Origin: an uncultured Oscillospiraceae bacterium
GTDB lineage: Bacteria > Bacillota > Clostridia > Oscillospirales > Ruminococcaceae
DNA: 24,057 nt
Direction: 5' to 3'
Assembly: GCA_958448395.1 (NCBI GenBank)
Contig: CAUDDP010000029.1
Span: 1-24,057, forward strand
The notes below the pieces were generated by a model. It saw nothing but the letters and a program-made list of their open reading frames with translations. It did no database searches and had not been told where the DNA came from. This document shows, in pieces, positions 7,547-15,045 of the stretch (positions within the stretch are counted from its first letter, which is position 1; every line of letters begins with the position of its first letter). The position numbers were made by a program, and so were the translations under genes.

Positions 7547-10335
7547 AACCATTGGAGCTGGAGTTATACGGATTTGGAGCATTTGCAGATACTTGTAAGA
7601 TTTCTTTTACAGCGTGGCAGAACGGCGAAGTATTTTTGATTACTGGAGAGACGGGAGCCGGAAAGACAACGATTTTTGATGCCATTTGTTTTGCCTTGTA
7701 TGGAACAGCAAGTGGGTCAGAACGAGAGTCGAAACAGTTTCGCAGTCAGTACCTGACGGATAGTACGGCGGAAACAAAAGTACGGCTGAAATTTATCTGC
7801 AATGGGAAATGCTATCTGGTAGAGCGGAATCCGTCTTATGAGCGACAGAAGCAGCGTGGCATTGGAACAGTAGAACAAAAAGCGGATGCCGTTTTGTATG
7901 AGATCTTGCCGGACAGCAGGAATTGTATTTGCAGTGGCGTCACTGTTGTGACAGGCGAGATTGTTCGCCTGATTGGTATGGACAGCAAGCAGTTTCGGCA
8001 GATTGTCATGATTGCACAGGGGGAATTTCGGCGGTTTCTGCTTTCCAATTCCGTGGAGAAAAGTGAGATTCTCAGCAAATTGTTTCATACAGAATACTGT
8101 CAATCTATTCGAGATGGATTAAAACGATATTACGATGAAAAGAGCCGAGAAATAGCTGCACAGCAGCTTGCCATACAAACAAAGCTGAAATCGGTTGCAC
8201 CATATGATACAATGCGAAAGCAAAATTATCAAACGCAGTTAGAGACTTACGGTGCAGCAGTGGCAGAAGCACTCTGTGTACTTTTGGAAGAAGACTACAC
8301 AGAAAGTATGGAACAGCTGCCGAAGCTGGAACAGGAGCAGGCAGATTTGCAGCAGAAGGTGGATCAGCTTGTACAGCGTATTGCACAGGGCAAACAGCAT
8401 AATGCCAACCTATGTGATTTGGAGCAACAGCAAAAGCAGTTGATTCTATTGCGGCAGAAATGGGCAGTGGCATGGGAGCTGGTACAGCGTGCAGAAGAAC
8501 AAATGGCACAGGTAGCGGTATGGCAAGAGGAAAAAACACTGCTGGAAAGCAGTTTGCCAGAATATCAGCATATGGCAGACTTACAAGGTGTCCTTTCGGA
8601 GCTGAAAAAAAAGTACAACCATCGGCAGCAGGAACAGGTGCGTTGTAAGGCAACGCTGGAGCAGACCAGACAGCAGTGCACTTGCCTGCAAAAAGAGTTA
8701 GAGGAACATACAACACTGGCAGCCGCCTATGAAACCACACGACATACCATTGTACAAAAACGGCAGGTACTTGAGACCTTGCAGACCCTGCAAAAGCAAT
8801 TTTTGGATGTGCAGAATGCTGAACAGCTTTGTCAGCAGGTTGCTCTGACTGCACGGGCAGCCCATATGAAGTACTATGAGGTGGAAAAGCCGGCGTATGA
8901 TGCAGTGGAACAGCAGTTCTTTCAGAGCATGGCAGGAAATTTAGCAGCAAAGTTAGAACCGGGTCAGCCTTGTCCGGTGTGCGGAGCAGCAGAGCATCCG
9001 CATCCAGCCGCACAGACCGAACAAACCATAACAGAGCAGCAGTTTCAGCGTGCGAGAAAAAAACAAGAAGCGGCTTTACAGGATATGCAAGCAAAGAAGA
9101 GTCAGTTAGAGAAACAACAGGCACTTTGTGCACAGCTGCAAGCACAGAAACAGGCAGCATTGCAGCTGCATAAGCTGAAAGAAACCACGACGCTAGAAGT
9201 GCTGCAGAAACTGGAAGAAAAAACACAGGCAGAATGGACTGCTCTGACCAAACAGCAGGAGGAACAGCAGGGCAAGCTGCGAGAGCTGGAAGAAAAACAG
9301 GCAGAATGGAACCGAAAGCAAGCGGCATTGCCGACATTGCAAAGTACCTATGAAGCAGGTGAACTGGCTGTACAGGAACTGACACAGCAAATCAGCGGCA
9401 AACAGGCAGAGCTGACCTGTGCACGCAGTGCATTGCAATACACGACGCTGAAAGAAGCACAAGCACAGTTGCAGTGTTTGCAGCAGAAAATAGAACATGC
9501 ACAGCAGCAGCAAAAACAGGCACAGGCACAGCTACAGGAGATGGAAAAGCAGATTGCTGTTTGTCAGACGAATATCGTACGGTTGAAAACAGAGATTGCA
9601 GGGAAACCATTGTATGATGTAAAACAGGCAGAGCAGGTTGTGCAGAAGAGCCGTCAGATGCTGTTGCAGCAGCAGAAGCAAACGGCTGCCAGAAAAGCAG
9701 ATCTACAGCAGATGCAGGCGGTGTTTGTTTCCGTGCGGCTGGAAGTAACGGCATTAGAGGAAACACAGGCGGTTTGTCAGAAATATAAAGAATTGTATAG
9801 TATGATAAGTGGTACCAATACGGAACGTGGCGGAGAACGGATTTCGTTTGAGCGGTATGTACAGACCTATTACTTTACACGGATATTGGAACATGCAAAT
9901 CAAAAGTTATATCAGCTTTCCAATGGACGGTATCAGCTGATTCGGCGAAAAGAGGAGGAGCGGCGGAATCTTTCTTCTGGTTTGAATTTGGATGTACTGG
10001 ATCAGTATACTGGAACGGAACGGGATGTCAAAACGCTTTCCGGTGGAGAAACTTTTTTGGCATCTCTGTCGCTGGCATTGGGGCTTTCTGAAGCAGTGCA
10101 GCAGCAGAGTGGCTGTGTACAGATTCAAGCAATGTTTATTGATGAAGGGTTTGGATCACTGGATGAAACAGCACTGGAAAATGCGATTCGCTTGTTGCAG
10201 CAGCTTTCTGGACAGGATTGTATGGTAGGGATTATTTCCCACGTTCCGGCATTGGCAGAGCGGTTTGATGCACAAATTCGAGTGGAGAAAACACCCAACG
10301 GCAGTCGGGCAGTTTGTGTGGGAATGAAAAAGTAA
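7543..10335 (+). CDS. sbcC: Exonuclease SbcCD subunit C (Rad50-type SMC ATPase)
   Basis: This 930-residue protein is the ATPase and DNA tether of SbcCD. Walker A GETGAGKTT lies at residues 35-43. A long coiled coil, very rich in Gln and Glu, occupies roughly 180-770. The zinc hook CPVC is at residues 477-480, near the middle of the coil. The C-terminal lobe has the signature LSGGETFLASLSLALGLSE (from about 832), Walker B MFIDEGFGSLDE (from about 864) and the H-loop IISHV. The CAG-rich coding sequence of the coil produces long spurious antisense frames. The first codons overlap sbcD. I see no strong terminator directly after the stop. Confidence 0.96.
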   Translation: MKPLELELYGFGAFADTCKISFTAWQNGEVFLITGETGAGKTTIFDAICFALYGTASGSERESKQFRSQYLTDSTAETKVRLKFICNGKCYLVERNPSYERQKQRGIGTVEQKADAVLYEILPDSRNCICSGVTVVTGEIVRLIGMDSKQFRQIVMIAQGEFRRFLLSNSVEKSEILSKLFHTEYCQSIRDGLKRYYDEKSREIAAQQLAIQTKLKSVAPYDTMRKQNYQTQLETYGAAVAEALCVLLEEDYTESMEQLPKLEQEQADLQQKVDQLVQRIAQGKQHNANLCDLEQQQKQLILLRQKWAVAWELVQRAEEQMAQVAVWQEEKTLLESSLPEYQHMADLQGVLSELKKKYNHRQQEQVRCKATLEQTRQQCTCLQKELEEHTTLAAAYETTRHTIVQKRQVLETLQTLQKQFLDVQNAEQLCQQVALTARAAHMKYYEVEKPAYDAVEQQFFQSMAGNLAAKLEPGQPCPVCGAAEHPHPAAQTEQTITEQQFQRARKKQEAALQDMQAKKSQLEKQQALCAQLQAQKQAALQLHKLKETTTLEVLQKLEEKTQAEWTALTKQQEEQQGKLRELEEKQAEWNRKQAALPTLQSTYEAGELAVQELTQQISGKQAELTCARSALQYTTLKEAQAQLQCLQQKIEHAQQQQKQAQAQLQEMEKQIAVCQTNIVRLKTEIAGKPLYDVKQAEQVVQKSRQMLLQQQKQTAARKADLQQMQAVFVSVRLEVTALEETQAVCQKYKELYSMISGTNTERGGERISFERYVQTYYFTRILEHANQKLYQLSNGRYQLIRRKEEERRNLSSGLNLDVLDQYTGTERDVKTLSGGETFLASLSLALGLSEAVQQQSGCVQIQAMFIDEGFGSLDETALENAIRLLQQLSGQDCMVGIISHVPALAERFDAQIRVEKTPNGSRAVCVGMKK

Positions 10336-10519
10336 GGACTTTTCATACAACATAAATGGAGATTTCACCTACTGGAAGGGGCTTAATAACTGTTATATTT
10401 TATTATAAAGTTCCCTACAACCCTTTGAAAATATTGGATTTGTAGCAGGTGATCTTTCCTTTAGACTTTCCCTCGTATGTTGGTGTTTTTTGACAGTTTT
10501 TTAACAATAAGAGGTGGCA
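10336..10519. other. AT-rich junction after sbcC
   Basis: This marks the switch from the sbcCD base and codon pattern to AT-rich accessory sequence. I find no convincing promoter pair or gene. A TTGACA occurs at about 10489 but has no -10 box at the right distance before the next start. Confidence 0.4.
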
Positions 10520-11458
10520 ATGGAAAAGATAGTAATATACAAGGATAGAATTGTTTTTGGAGATAACGAACTCTATCCTCCTTTTGAGAGAAATGTTGTG
10601 GATAATTTGCTGGGCGAGTATAGAGTCCACAATCTTGAGAATATAGAAACAAATTATCGGAGAGAGATATCTATATGGGATAACTATGGAATTGCAGGTT
10701 ATCTATCAGACGATATGAAAACATACACAACATTTGCTATTCGGACATCAAAAGATGAAACAATTAACAATTTGATTAATGGTGCATTTCTCGGAAAAAT
10801 ATATATAGAAAGAAAACTGTATACAGATTGCAAATGGAAGGAGGATTTGTATTTTTCTCATGTATTGAAAAAAGGCTATTTTGAGCTTGATACTTTTTTG
10901 ATTGATGAGATAGATAAAGTCCCTGACAAATTTAAAGATACCGCGATTAAAATGTCCAGATATTTTGAAATATCATATATTGAGCCTAGGGTTAAAACAA
11001 CAAAATACAAATTGACAAAGGTGTCTGAACCGGTACTTGCGGTGTCAGATTTTAATTTTAAGCTGGCTGTTATACAGGTGCTTATGTATGAAAAAAATTT
11101 ATTACATCCGAAATTTGACATTTATGAATTTGCTAAGGAATACGACAAGAGAGAAATTGATGTTGATGATGAGGGATATGAGCCGATAAAAGAAGTGGTT
11201 AGCTGGTTTAAAAGGCTTCCGATTCCGGCAAGGCTTGCCAGTGAAATTACAGAAATCATTATGGATGGTGGTGATGATGTATATCATCAGATTATTCCGC
11301 TTTGGGATGGCGAAGATGATTATTTTGATATAAAGAAAATAACATCAGAGGACTTGAGCCAGTTTAAGAATTTGAAGAAAATGAAAATAATGTCCTCGAA
11401 GTTCAAGGATTTGGCTAAGGTGCTAAATGAAAATGGAATCGAAGCTGAGGTATTGTAG
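10520..11458 (+). CDS. Uncharacterised protein with DUF6892-like C-terminal domain
   Basis: This protein has 313 residues from the ATG at 10520, preceded by GAGGTGG; a GTG at 10514 is in frame. There is no signal peptide or membrane segment. The N-terminal half is a beta-rich unknown domain (opening EKIVIYKDRIVFGDNELYPP). The C-terminal half, with FNFKLAVIQVLMYEKNLL, DDEGYEPIKEVVSWFKRLPI and QIIPLWDGEDDYFDI, resembles the DUF6892 family as I remember it. That assignment is from memory. Homologues often sit near toxin or immunity loci, so an immunity-type role is possible but not shown. Codon use is much more A/T rich than in sbcC, suggesting recent transfer. Confidence 0.7.
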   Translation: MEKIVIYKDRIVFGDNELYPPFERNVVDNLLGEYRVHNLENIETNYRREISIWDNYGIAGYLSDDMKTYTTFAIRTSKDETINNLINGAFLGKIYIERKLYTDCKWKEDLYFSHVLKKGYFELDTFLIDEIDKVPDKFKDTAIKMSRYFEISYIEPRVKTTKYKLTKVSEPVLAVSDFNFKLAVIQVLMYEKNLLHPKFDIYEFAKEYDKREIDVDDEGYEPIKEVVSWFKRLPIPARLASEITEIIMDGGDDVYHQIIPLWDGEDDYFDIKKITSEDLSQFKNLKKMKIMSSKFKDLAKVLNENGIEAEVL

Positions 11459-11508
11459 GGAATTAAATATTTATTTTTGCTTAGAAGGCCGTAGAAATTA
11501 TAATTTGA

Positions 11509-11638
11509 AAACAAATTTTATCCGCCGCAGGTGACTATGATCAAGCTGATGCCGCTAGTTGGAAAGGTGTAGAAGAATAAGTTGTTTCTCGCGGCTTTAG
11601 ACAAATATAAGAAAAGGCATAGCAGGGAGGAACCATGA
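11509..11638 (+). pseudogene. C-terminal remnant of an unidentified gene, with a frameshift
   Basis: One frame from 11509 reads SAAGDYDQADAASWKGVE and stops at 11578. Dropping one base near 11575 continues it as NKLFLAALDKYKKRHSREEP, ending in TGA at 11636-11638, which overlaps the next start codon. The combined sequence is hydrophilic, helical and protein-like, and it lies exactly where a coupled upstream gene would end. No start or N-terminal part remains. The original family is not recognised. Confidence 0.5.
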
Positions 11639-11973
11639 TGCAATTTTGGCATAAGATAAAGGCAACAAGAGACAGTGTATGTATGGGAGATGATTGCAAT
11701 GCACCAAATGCCAGAGAACTGGATTACAAACCAGATCAGCGTTTCTCCGAATGGCTGTCTGTTGTAGCAGATTATGTACCGACCATGCACAATGTTGTAT
11801 GGTCAGTGCATTGTAAAAGCAAGTTGCTTGCCCATCTGGTATTTAATGATAAAGGAAATTTTACTGTTGAACTTGTTGTGCCCGACCAGAAGACGTCAGT
11901 ACTTGCAATCCATGAGATATATTGTAGATATTACTATGAAGGTGAGATTGTTAATAAATATTTTCATGGATAA
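11638..11973 (+). CDS. Hypothetical protein, 111-112 residues
   Basis: This is a small soluble protein without recognisable domains. Start ATG 11638 is placed 7 nt after AGGGAGG; the adjacent ATG at 11635 is an alternative. Features include an MGDDCNAPNA segment, SEWLSVVADYVPTMHNVVW in the middle, and a C-terminal beta-rich part (HLVFNDKGNFTVELVVPD, then EIYCRYYYEGE). It follows a broken gene remnant directly and is itself followed by the MITE-like element. Size and setting resemble an orphan immunity protein, which is inference only. Confidence 0.65.
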   Translation: MQFWHKIKATRDSVCMGDDCNAPNARELDYKPDQRFSEWLSVVADYVPTMHNVVWSVHCKSKLLAHLVFNDKGNFTVELVVPDQKTSVLAIHEIYCRYYYEGEIVNKYFHG

Positions 11974-12020
11974 GGAAAAGAAATACGGTGTCAATTGTAG
12001 GAGTATGAAACGTAAGTTAA

Positions 12021-12343
12021 CGTGAGTTCGATGAGGGAGTTTTATCTGCCGAATGGCAATTGCGGTCAAGCTGGCTCAGCTTGGCGGAGGGGGATGCAAG
12101 GGGGATAAGCTGTCCCCCTTGCAGAAGAAACGAGTTGGATCAGATAACGGATTGAGAAATAAGCCACCGCTGTCCGCCCTCTAAAATAACAAAACGATAT
12201 AGAATGTAGAAATTTAGAGTGATTTGGCTGCAAATTTGGACACAAAAACAGGGCGGACAGCGGACACAGGCAGAGAGCGAAGCGATTCTGCCGGCAAAGT
12301 TTGTGATTAGCAGCGGTAGAATACATTCTCATCGAATTTACAT
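12021..12343. mobile_element. MITE-like 323-bp structured element with 8-bp flanking repeats
   Basis: The left end CGTGAGTTCGATGAG (12021-12035) and the right end, reverse complement ATGTAAATTCGATGAG, form terminal inverted repeats. TAAGTTAA flanks it on both sides (12013-12020 and 12344-12351), as a target duplication would. Inside are a CAAGCTG/CAGCTTG hairpin (about 12067-12083), a 10-bp hairpin GCAAGGGGGA/TCCCCCTTGC (about 12095-12121), and a perfect 14-bp pair CCGCTGTCCGCCCT/AGGGCGGACAGCGG (about 12169-12263). No coding frame is convincing. The right third recurs at 7-102. It lies 15 bp past the stop of the minus-strand gene at 12359. Confidence 0.75.
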
Positions 12344-12358
12344 TAAGTTAAATGATAT

Positions 12359-13363
12359 TTATATTCCACAGGCACAAATCAACTGCGATGTTAATTCTTG
12401 AATGGCAATTGGTTTTTCTGCTGCCTGATAATACTGCTGCATGACGTTACAGACACCGTGAGCAACCCGCAACATACCGATATAGGCTTTCATGTTGTTT
12501 TGCAGCAGAGCAGCCGTCAGCTGCATTTGTACCATTTCAGATTGCAGCAGGTGTTCCTGATAGCAGCTGTGCAGGGAGATAGCATCGCAATCCGGAAAGT
12601 GTTCGCCAAACAAACTGCCCTGTACAATATAGGCTTGCTTTCGCTCTGGTAAAAGTAGTTGAACGGGCAACGTGTCTGCCTGTAGGGGATGAGTACAGAG
12701 AATGCTGAACCATCCCTTTCGGACGGCTTCCAATGAAAGGCGTTCCAGAAGACGGCCACCAGCAGTGTACCAAGGGTCAAGCAGGACAGTTGTATTCCAG
12801 TCCGCAGGCAGCGGCTGCATAAGAATCCCTTCTGGTGTTCCGCCTTGTAGCTGCCGGACTTGCAGGGTTCTGATTTCATGGGTGTGTTCCGGCAGGGAGA
12901 GAACCGGCAGGGCATCCGAACGAACCGCAGGTTCTGTGAGCATACAGAAATGGGAGAACGCCTGTTCTGCGGCAGTTTGCAGTAGGATTGCCTGTTCTGT
13001 GTTTTCTTGCAGTTCTGCAAAACTGTAACGAATGGCTTCTGCATGGGTACACAGAACATTACGGTCATAGCAGCGGTGCAGGGAAATATGACGGGCATCC
13101 AGCTCCGGACAGCCCAGACGAGGGAGCAGGGTAAGTAAATCGGCATCCAGAAACACTTGTTTTTGGATGGGAAAGTACAGGCAACAAAGCGACTGTGCGT
13201 GGTAGAACTGTTGTTGTTCGGTTTCTGGTTGTGCAGTTGCAACCGCTTGCAGAAGCCGCTCTTTTAGGGCAGCTGTGCCACCGTGCAGCAGGAAAAATGA
13301 AGCGTCTGTCTCTGAAAGGCGAAGCGGCATGGTATCATCAAAGAAAAAAGAAAGCGGCTGCAT
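12359..13363 (-). CDS. Internally duplicated protein, possible P-loop ATPase with lost Walker motifs
   Basis: A cytoplasmic protein of 334 residues with two related halves. Half one has FFLLHGGTAALKERLLQAV, then LCCLYFPIQKQVFLDADLL, then HISLHRCYDRNVL. Half two has TVLLDPWYTAGGRLLERLSL, then LPVQLLLPERKQAYIVQGSL, then AISLHSCYQEHLL. The order resembles two-domain Clostridial ATPases of the PRK06851 type (glycine-rich loop, then an 'IPELKVAVLD'-like strand), but neither loop keeps GKS/T, so ATP binding is doubtful. That kinship is from memory. GAGGAG precedes the start. It follows mtnN by 90 bp on the same strand and may be cotranscribed with it. Confidence 0.75.
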   Translation of the reverse strand: MQPLSFFFDDTMPLRLSETDASFFLLHGGTAALKERLLQAVATAQPETEQQQFYHAQSLCCLYFPIQKQVFLDADLLTLLPRLGCPELDARHISLHRCYDRNVLCTHAEAIRYSFAELQENTEQAILLQTAAEQAFSHFCMLTEPAVRSDALPVLSLPEHTHEIRTLQVRQLQGGTPEGILMQPLPADWNTTVLLDPWYTAGGRLLERLSLEAVRKGWFSILCTHPLQADTLPVQLLLPERKQAYIVQGSLFGEHFPDCDAISLHSCYQEHLLQSEMVQMQLTAALLQNNMKAYIGMLRVAHGVCNVMQQYYQAAEKPIAIQELTSQLICACGI

Positions 13364-13453
13364 GAAATAACTCCTCTCATCCTGTGATTGTTGTTATTTT
13401 ATGCAAAGCCGCTTTGAAAAGTGTTTGTCTATTTCGTTTTTTGATCATTCTGT

Positions 13454-14137
13454 TTATAGAATTGCTGCAACGGCAAGAACCAAATCGGCAACTCGTTTTG
13501 CAGCAATTTTTTCAAACTGGTCAAAGGACATGGCACCTTCATCATCTGCATTGTCAGAAATACAGCGAATGCTGACAAAAGGCACCTGATTCAGATAGGC
13601 ACAGTGTCCCACAGCAGAACTTTCCATGTCCACTGCCATAGGGTGCAGGCGTTCTTGAATGGACTGCTTGACTGCATTGTCAGAAATAAAGGCTTCACCG
13701 GAAACAATCCGTCCGAAGTGATGTGTCATATCAAGCTTGTCACAGGTTTCTGCTGCGATCTGCATCAGATTTTTGTCTGCTGGATAAATGCCACAGTACG
13801 GCGGATAGTCCTGCAAGAAATGCAGGTCGAGGTCGTGCGGCAGTACAGCATCGGAAATAACAATGTCGCAAACCTTGACATCTGTATGCATTCCACCGGC
13901 AATTCCGGCATTGATGACAGCGTCCGGCTGGAATGTATCAATCAGTGCCTGCGTGCAGACGGCAGCATTTACTTTGGCAATGCCGCTGCAAACATGAATG
14001 ACTTCCGTACCGTTTTCGAGTGTGTTGACATAGTAGTCAAATCCAGCTTTTTTGACAATCTTAGAGTGGGGAAGTGCCGCACGGATATCTACCAATTCGG
14101 AAGGCATTGCTCCGATGATTGCAATTTTTTTGTTCAT
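13454..14137 (-). CDS. mtnN: 5'-methylthioadenosine/S-adenosylhomocysteine nucleosidase
   Basis: This enzyme cleaves adenine from methylthioadenosine, S-adenosylhomocysteine and 5'-deoxyadenosine, recycling by-products of SAM reactions. The protein opens with KKIAIIGAMPSELVDIR, placing the catalytic acid Glu where expected. It has NAGIAGG, the substrate-binding VDMESSAVGH and the catalytic Asp in CISDNADDEGA. Length from ATG 14137 is 227 residues, normal for the family. The frame runs 8 codons further upstream, but the AAAGGA lies inside that extension, so the shorter start is preferred. Confidence 0.94.
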   Translation of the reverse strand: MNKKIAIIGAMPSELVDIRAALPHSKIVKKAGFDYYVNTLENGTEVIHVCSGIAKVNAAVCTQALIDTFQPDAVINAGIAGGMHTDVKVCDIVISDAVLPHDLDLHFLQDYPPYCGIYPADKNLMQIAAETCDKLDMTHHFGRIVSGEAFISDNAVKQSIQERLHPMAVDMESSAVGHCAYLNQVPFVSIRCISDNADDEGAMSFDQFEKIAAKRVADLVLAVAAIL

Positions 14138-14202
14138 GGGGATCTTGTTCCTTTCGTTCAAATTGAATATAGTATAGCATATTTATCGGAAAATTGCAAG
14201 GG

Positions 14203-14358
14203 TGTTGTTATGCGACACATGTAAATCCATTTTCAAATGATGGAGTGGATTGCTCCGCCGAACGGCGATTGCGGTCAAGCTGGCTCAGCTTGGCGGAGAT
14301 GAGACTGGTATCCATGGGAGAAAATACAAAAATGGATTTCTGTGCGTGTATGACAACA
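14203..14358. repeat. Short inverted-repeat element sharing the MITE core hairpin
   Basis: Bases 14253-14298 nearly match the core of the full element (12045-12089): both hold GCGGTCAAGCTGGCTCAGC and end in GGCGGAG. The flanks differ but form their own inverted repeat: AAATCCATTTT (14223-14233) against AAAATGGATTT (14329-14339), with imperfect pairing out to TGTTGT (14203) and ACAACA (14358). It fills most of the gap between mtnN and the Xre gene. No gene is visible. Confidence 0.55.
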
Positions 14359-14380
14359 TGCTTTCTGTTATGTAAGCAAT

Positions 14381-14419
14381 AAAAAAGCCGCTCTGTTTGC
14401 ATCACAGAACGGCTTTTTT
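14381..14419. terminator. Bidirectional terminator after the Xre gene
   Basis: AAAAAAGCCG and CGGCTTTTTT flank an inner CTCTG/CAGAA stem that pairs imperfectly. The A-run and T-run allow use in both directions. It stands 16 nt past the minus-strand Xre stop. Confidence 0.85.
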
Positions 14420-14434
14420 ATTTTAGAAAAGCAG

Positions 14435-14656
14435 TTATTTTTTTGCGGGATATGGCTGCTTTTCGTTGGTCAGTCCAACCAGATAATCCAGACTGACATG
14501 ATAAAAAAGGGCTAATTTGATGGCAAGGTGCAGAGGGATTTCTCGTTCCATGCGTTCATATTTGGAGTAGAGAGACTGATCGCACATCAGATAAGCAGAG
14601 ATTTGTTTTTGCGTCAAATCATGATCTTCCCGCAGGTCACGAATTCGCAATTGCAT
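14435..14656 (-). CDS. Xre-family helix-turn-helix regulator
   Basis: This small DNA-binding protein (73 residues from ATG 14656) consists almost entirely of one HTH_3 domain: LRIRDLREDHDLTQKQISAYL, then DQSLYSKYERMEREIPLHLA as the recognition part, ending LALFYHVSLDYLVGLT. AAGGGTGAT precedes this start; the frame continues 11 codons upstream without a better site. It is divergent from the patatin-like gene, and three similar palindromes fill the shared promoter region, one inside its own promoter. Auto-repression together with control of the divergent unit is the simplest reading. Confidence 0.9.
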   Translation of the reverse strand: MQLRIRDLREDHDLTQKQISAYLMCDQSLYSKYERMEREIPLHLAIKLALFYHVSLDYLVGLTNEKQPYPAKK

Positions 14657-14682
14657 AGCATCACCCTTTTTTATTATATAAT

Positions 14683-14780
14683 AGTACAAATAGTCCTATT
14701 GTGATAATGGACAGATAGTCCTATTTTATGCAGGGTAAGTTTGTGGAATTTGCGAATTGAAAATTAGGACTATTTGTCCT
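14683..14780. promoter_or_regulatory. Divergent promoter region with three Xre operator candidates
   Basis: Three 15-bp sites share the pattern AGGAC-TATYT-GTCCT. O1 AGGACTATTTGTCCT (14766-14780) is a perfect palindrome arm pair. O2 (14708-14722) reads TGGACAGATAGTCCT, one arm base off. O3 (14683-14697) reads AGTACAAATAGTCCT, one arm base off. O1 fills the spacer of the plus promoter. O3 overlaps the spacer of a minus promoter (TTATCA, then TATTAT, 18-nt spacer). O2 lies between. Confidence 0.85.
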
Positions 14781-14785
14781 ATAAT
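14757..14785 (+). promoter_or_regulatory. Promoter of the Imm remnant/patatin unit
   Basis: TTGAAA (14757-14762) and TATAAT (14780-14785) are separated by 17 nt, almost all of it occupied by operator O1. Bound repressor would block polymerase directly. Confidence 0.88.
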
Positions 14786-14849
14786 AGAAGAAGAGGAAGA
14801 AGTGTGAAATTTTTCAGAAAGAATACAGGAGAGGAATGAATGCATTAAA

Positions 14850-15045
14850 ATGGAAATCATAACATTGACAATTTTTCAATAATTGGAATTGCAATTTATT
14901 TTCTTCCATCTGTGATTGCATGTATGCGAAGAAGGTTAAACAAAGGGTCCATTTTTTGTTTAAATTTTTTCTCGGATGGACTTTTATTGGATGGATTGTT
15001 GCAATGGTATGGGCAGTAAAGGAGATAGGAAGCGATGCAGAATGA
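14850..15045 (+). pseudogene. Superinfection-immunity-type membrane protein, two frameshifts
   Basis: Three frames joined by two -1 shifts give a complete small membrane protein. MEIITLTIF from 14850, then IIGIAIYFLPSVIACMRRR and LNKGSIFCLNFF, then LGWTFIGWIVAMVWAVKE ending at TGA 15043-15045. The YFLP...A...R...NK....LN..LGWT.IGW..A.VWA pattern is that of the superinfection immunity family (Pfam Imm_superinfect), with two membrane segments. The shifts fall at T5 (14872-14876) and T6 (14965-14970). The second sits on T TTT TTC, a canonical -1 slippery heptamer in the correct phase. Decay, homopolymer sequencing error or programmed frameshifting would all fit. Its stop overlaps the patatin start. 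Confidence 0.8.

Noticed and set aside
8105..9385. 426-codon frame on the minus strand inside sbcC
   Set aside because: It is antisense to the CAG/GAA-rich coiled-coil part of sbcC, where stop codons are rare in that frame. The Pro/Ala/Val-rich translation has no domain and no ribosome binding site.
6410..10335. sbcCD as part of a defence system
   Set aside because: Both genes have all standard motifs and normal length and are ordinary DNA repair genes. Adjacency to the AT-rich island alone does not support a special role.
13604..14224. 206-codon plus-strand frame over mtnN
   Set aside because: It is antisense to mtnN, runs into a repeat, and has no family resemblance.
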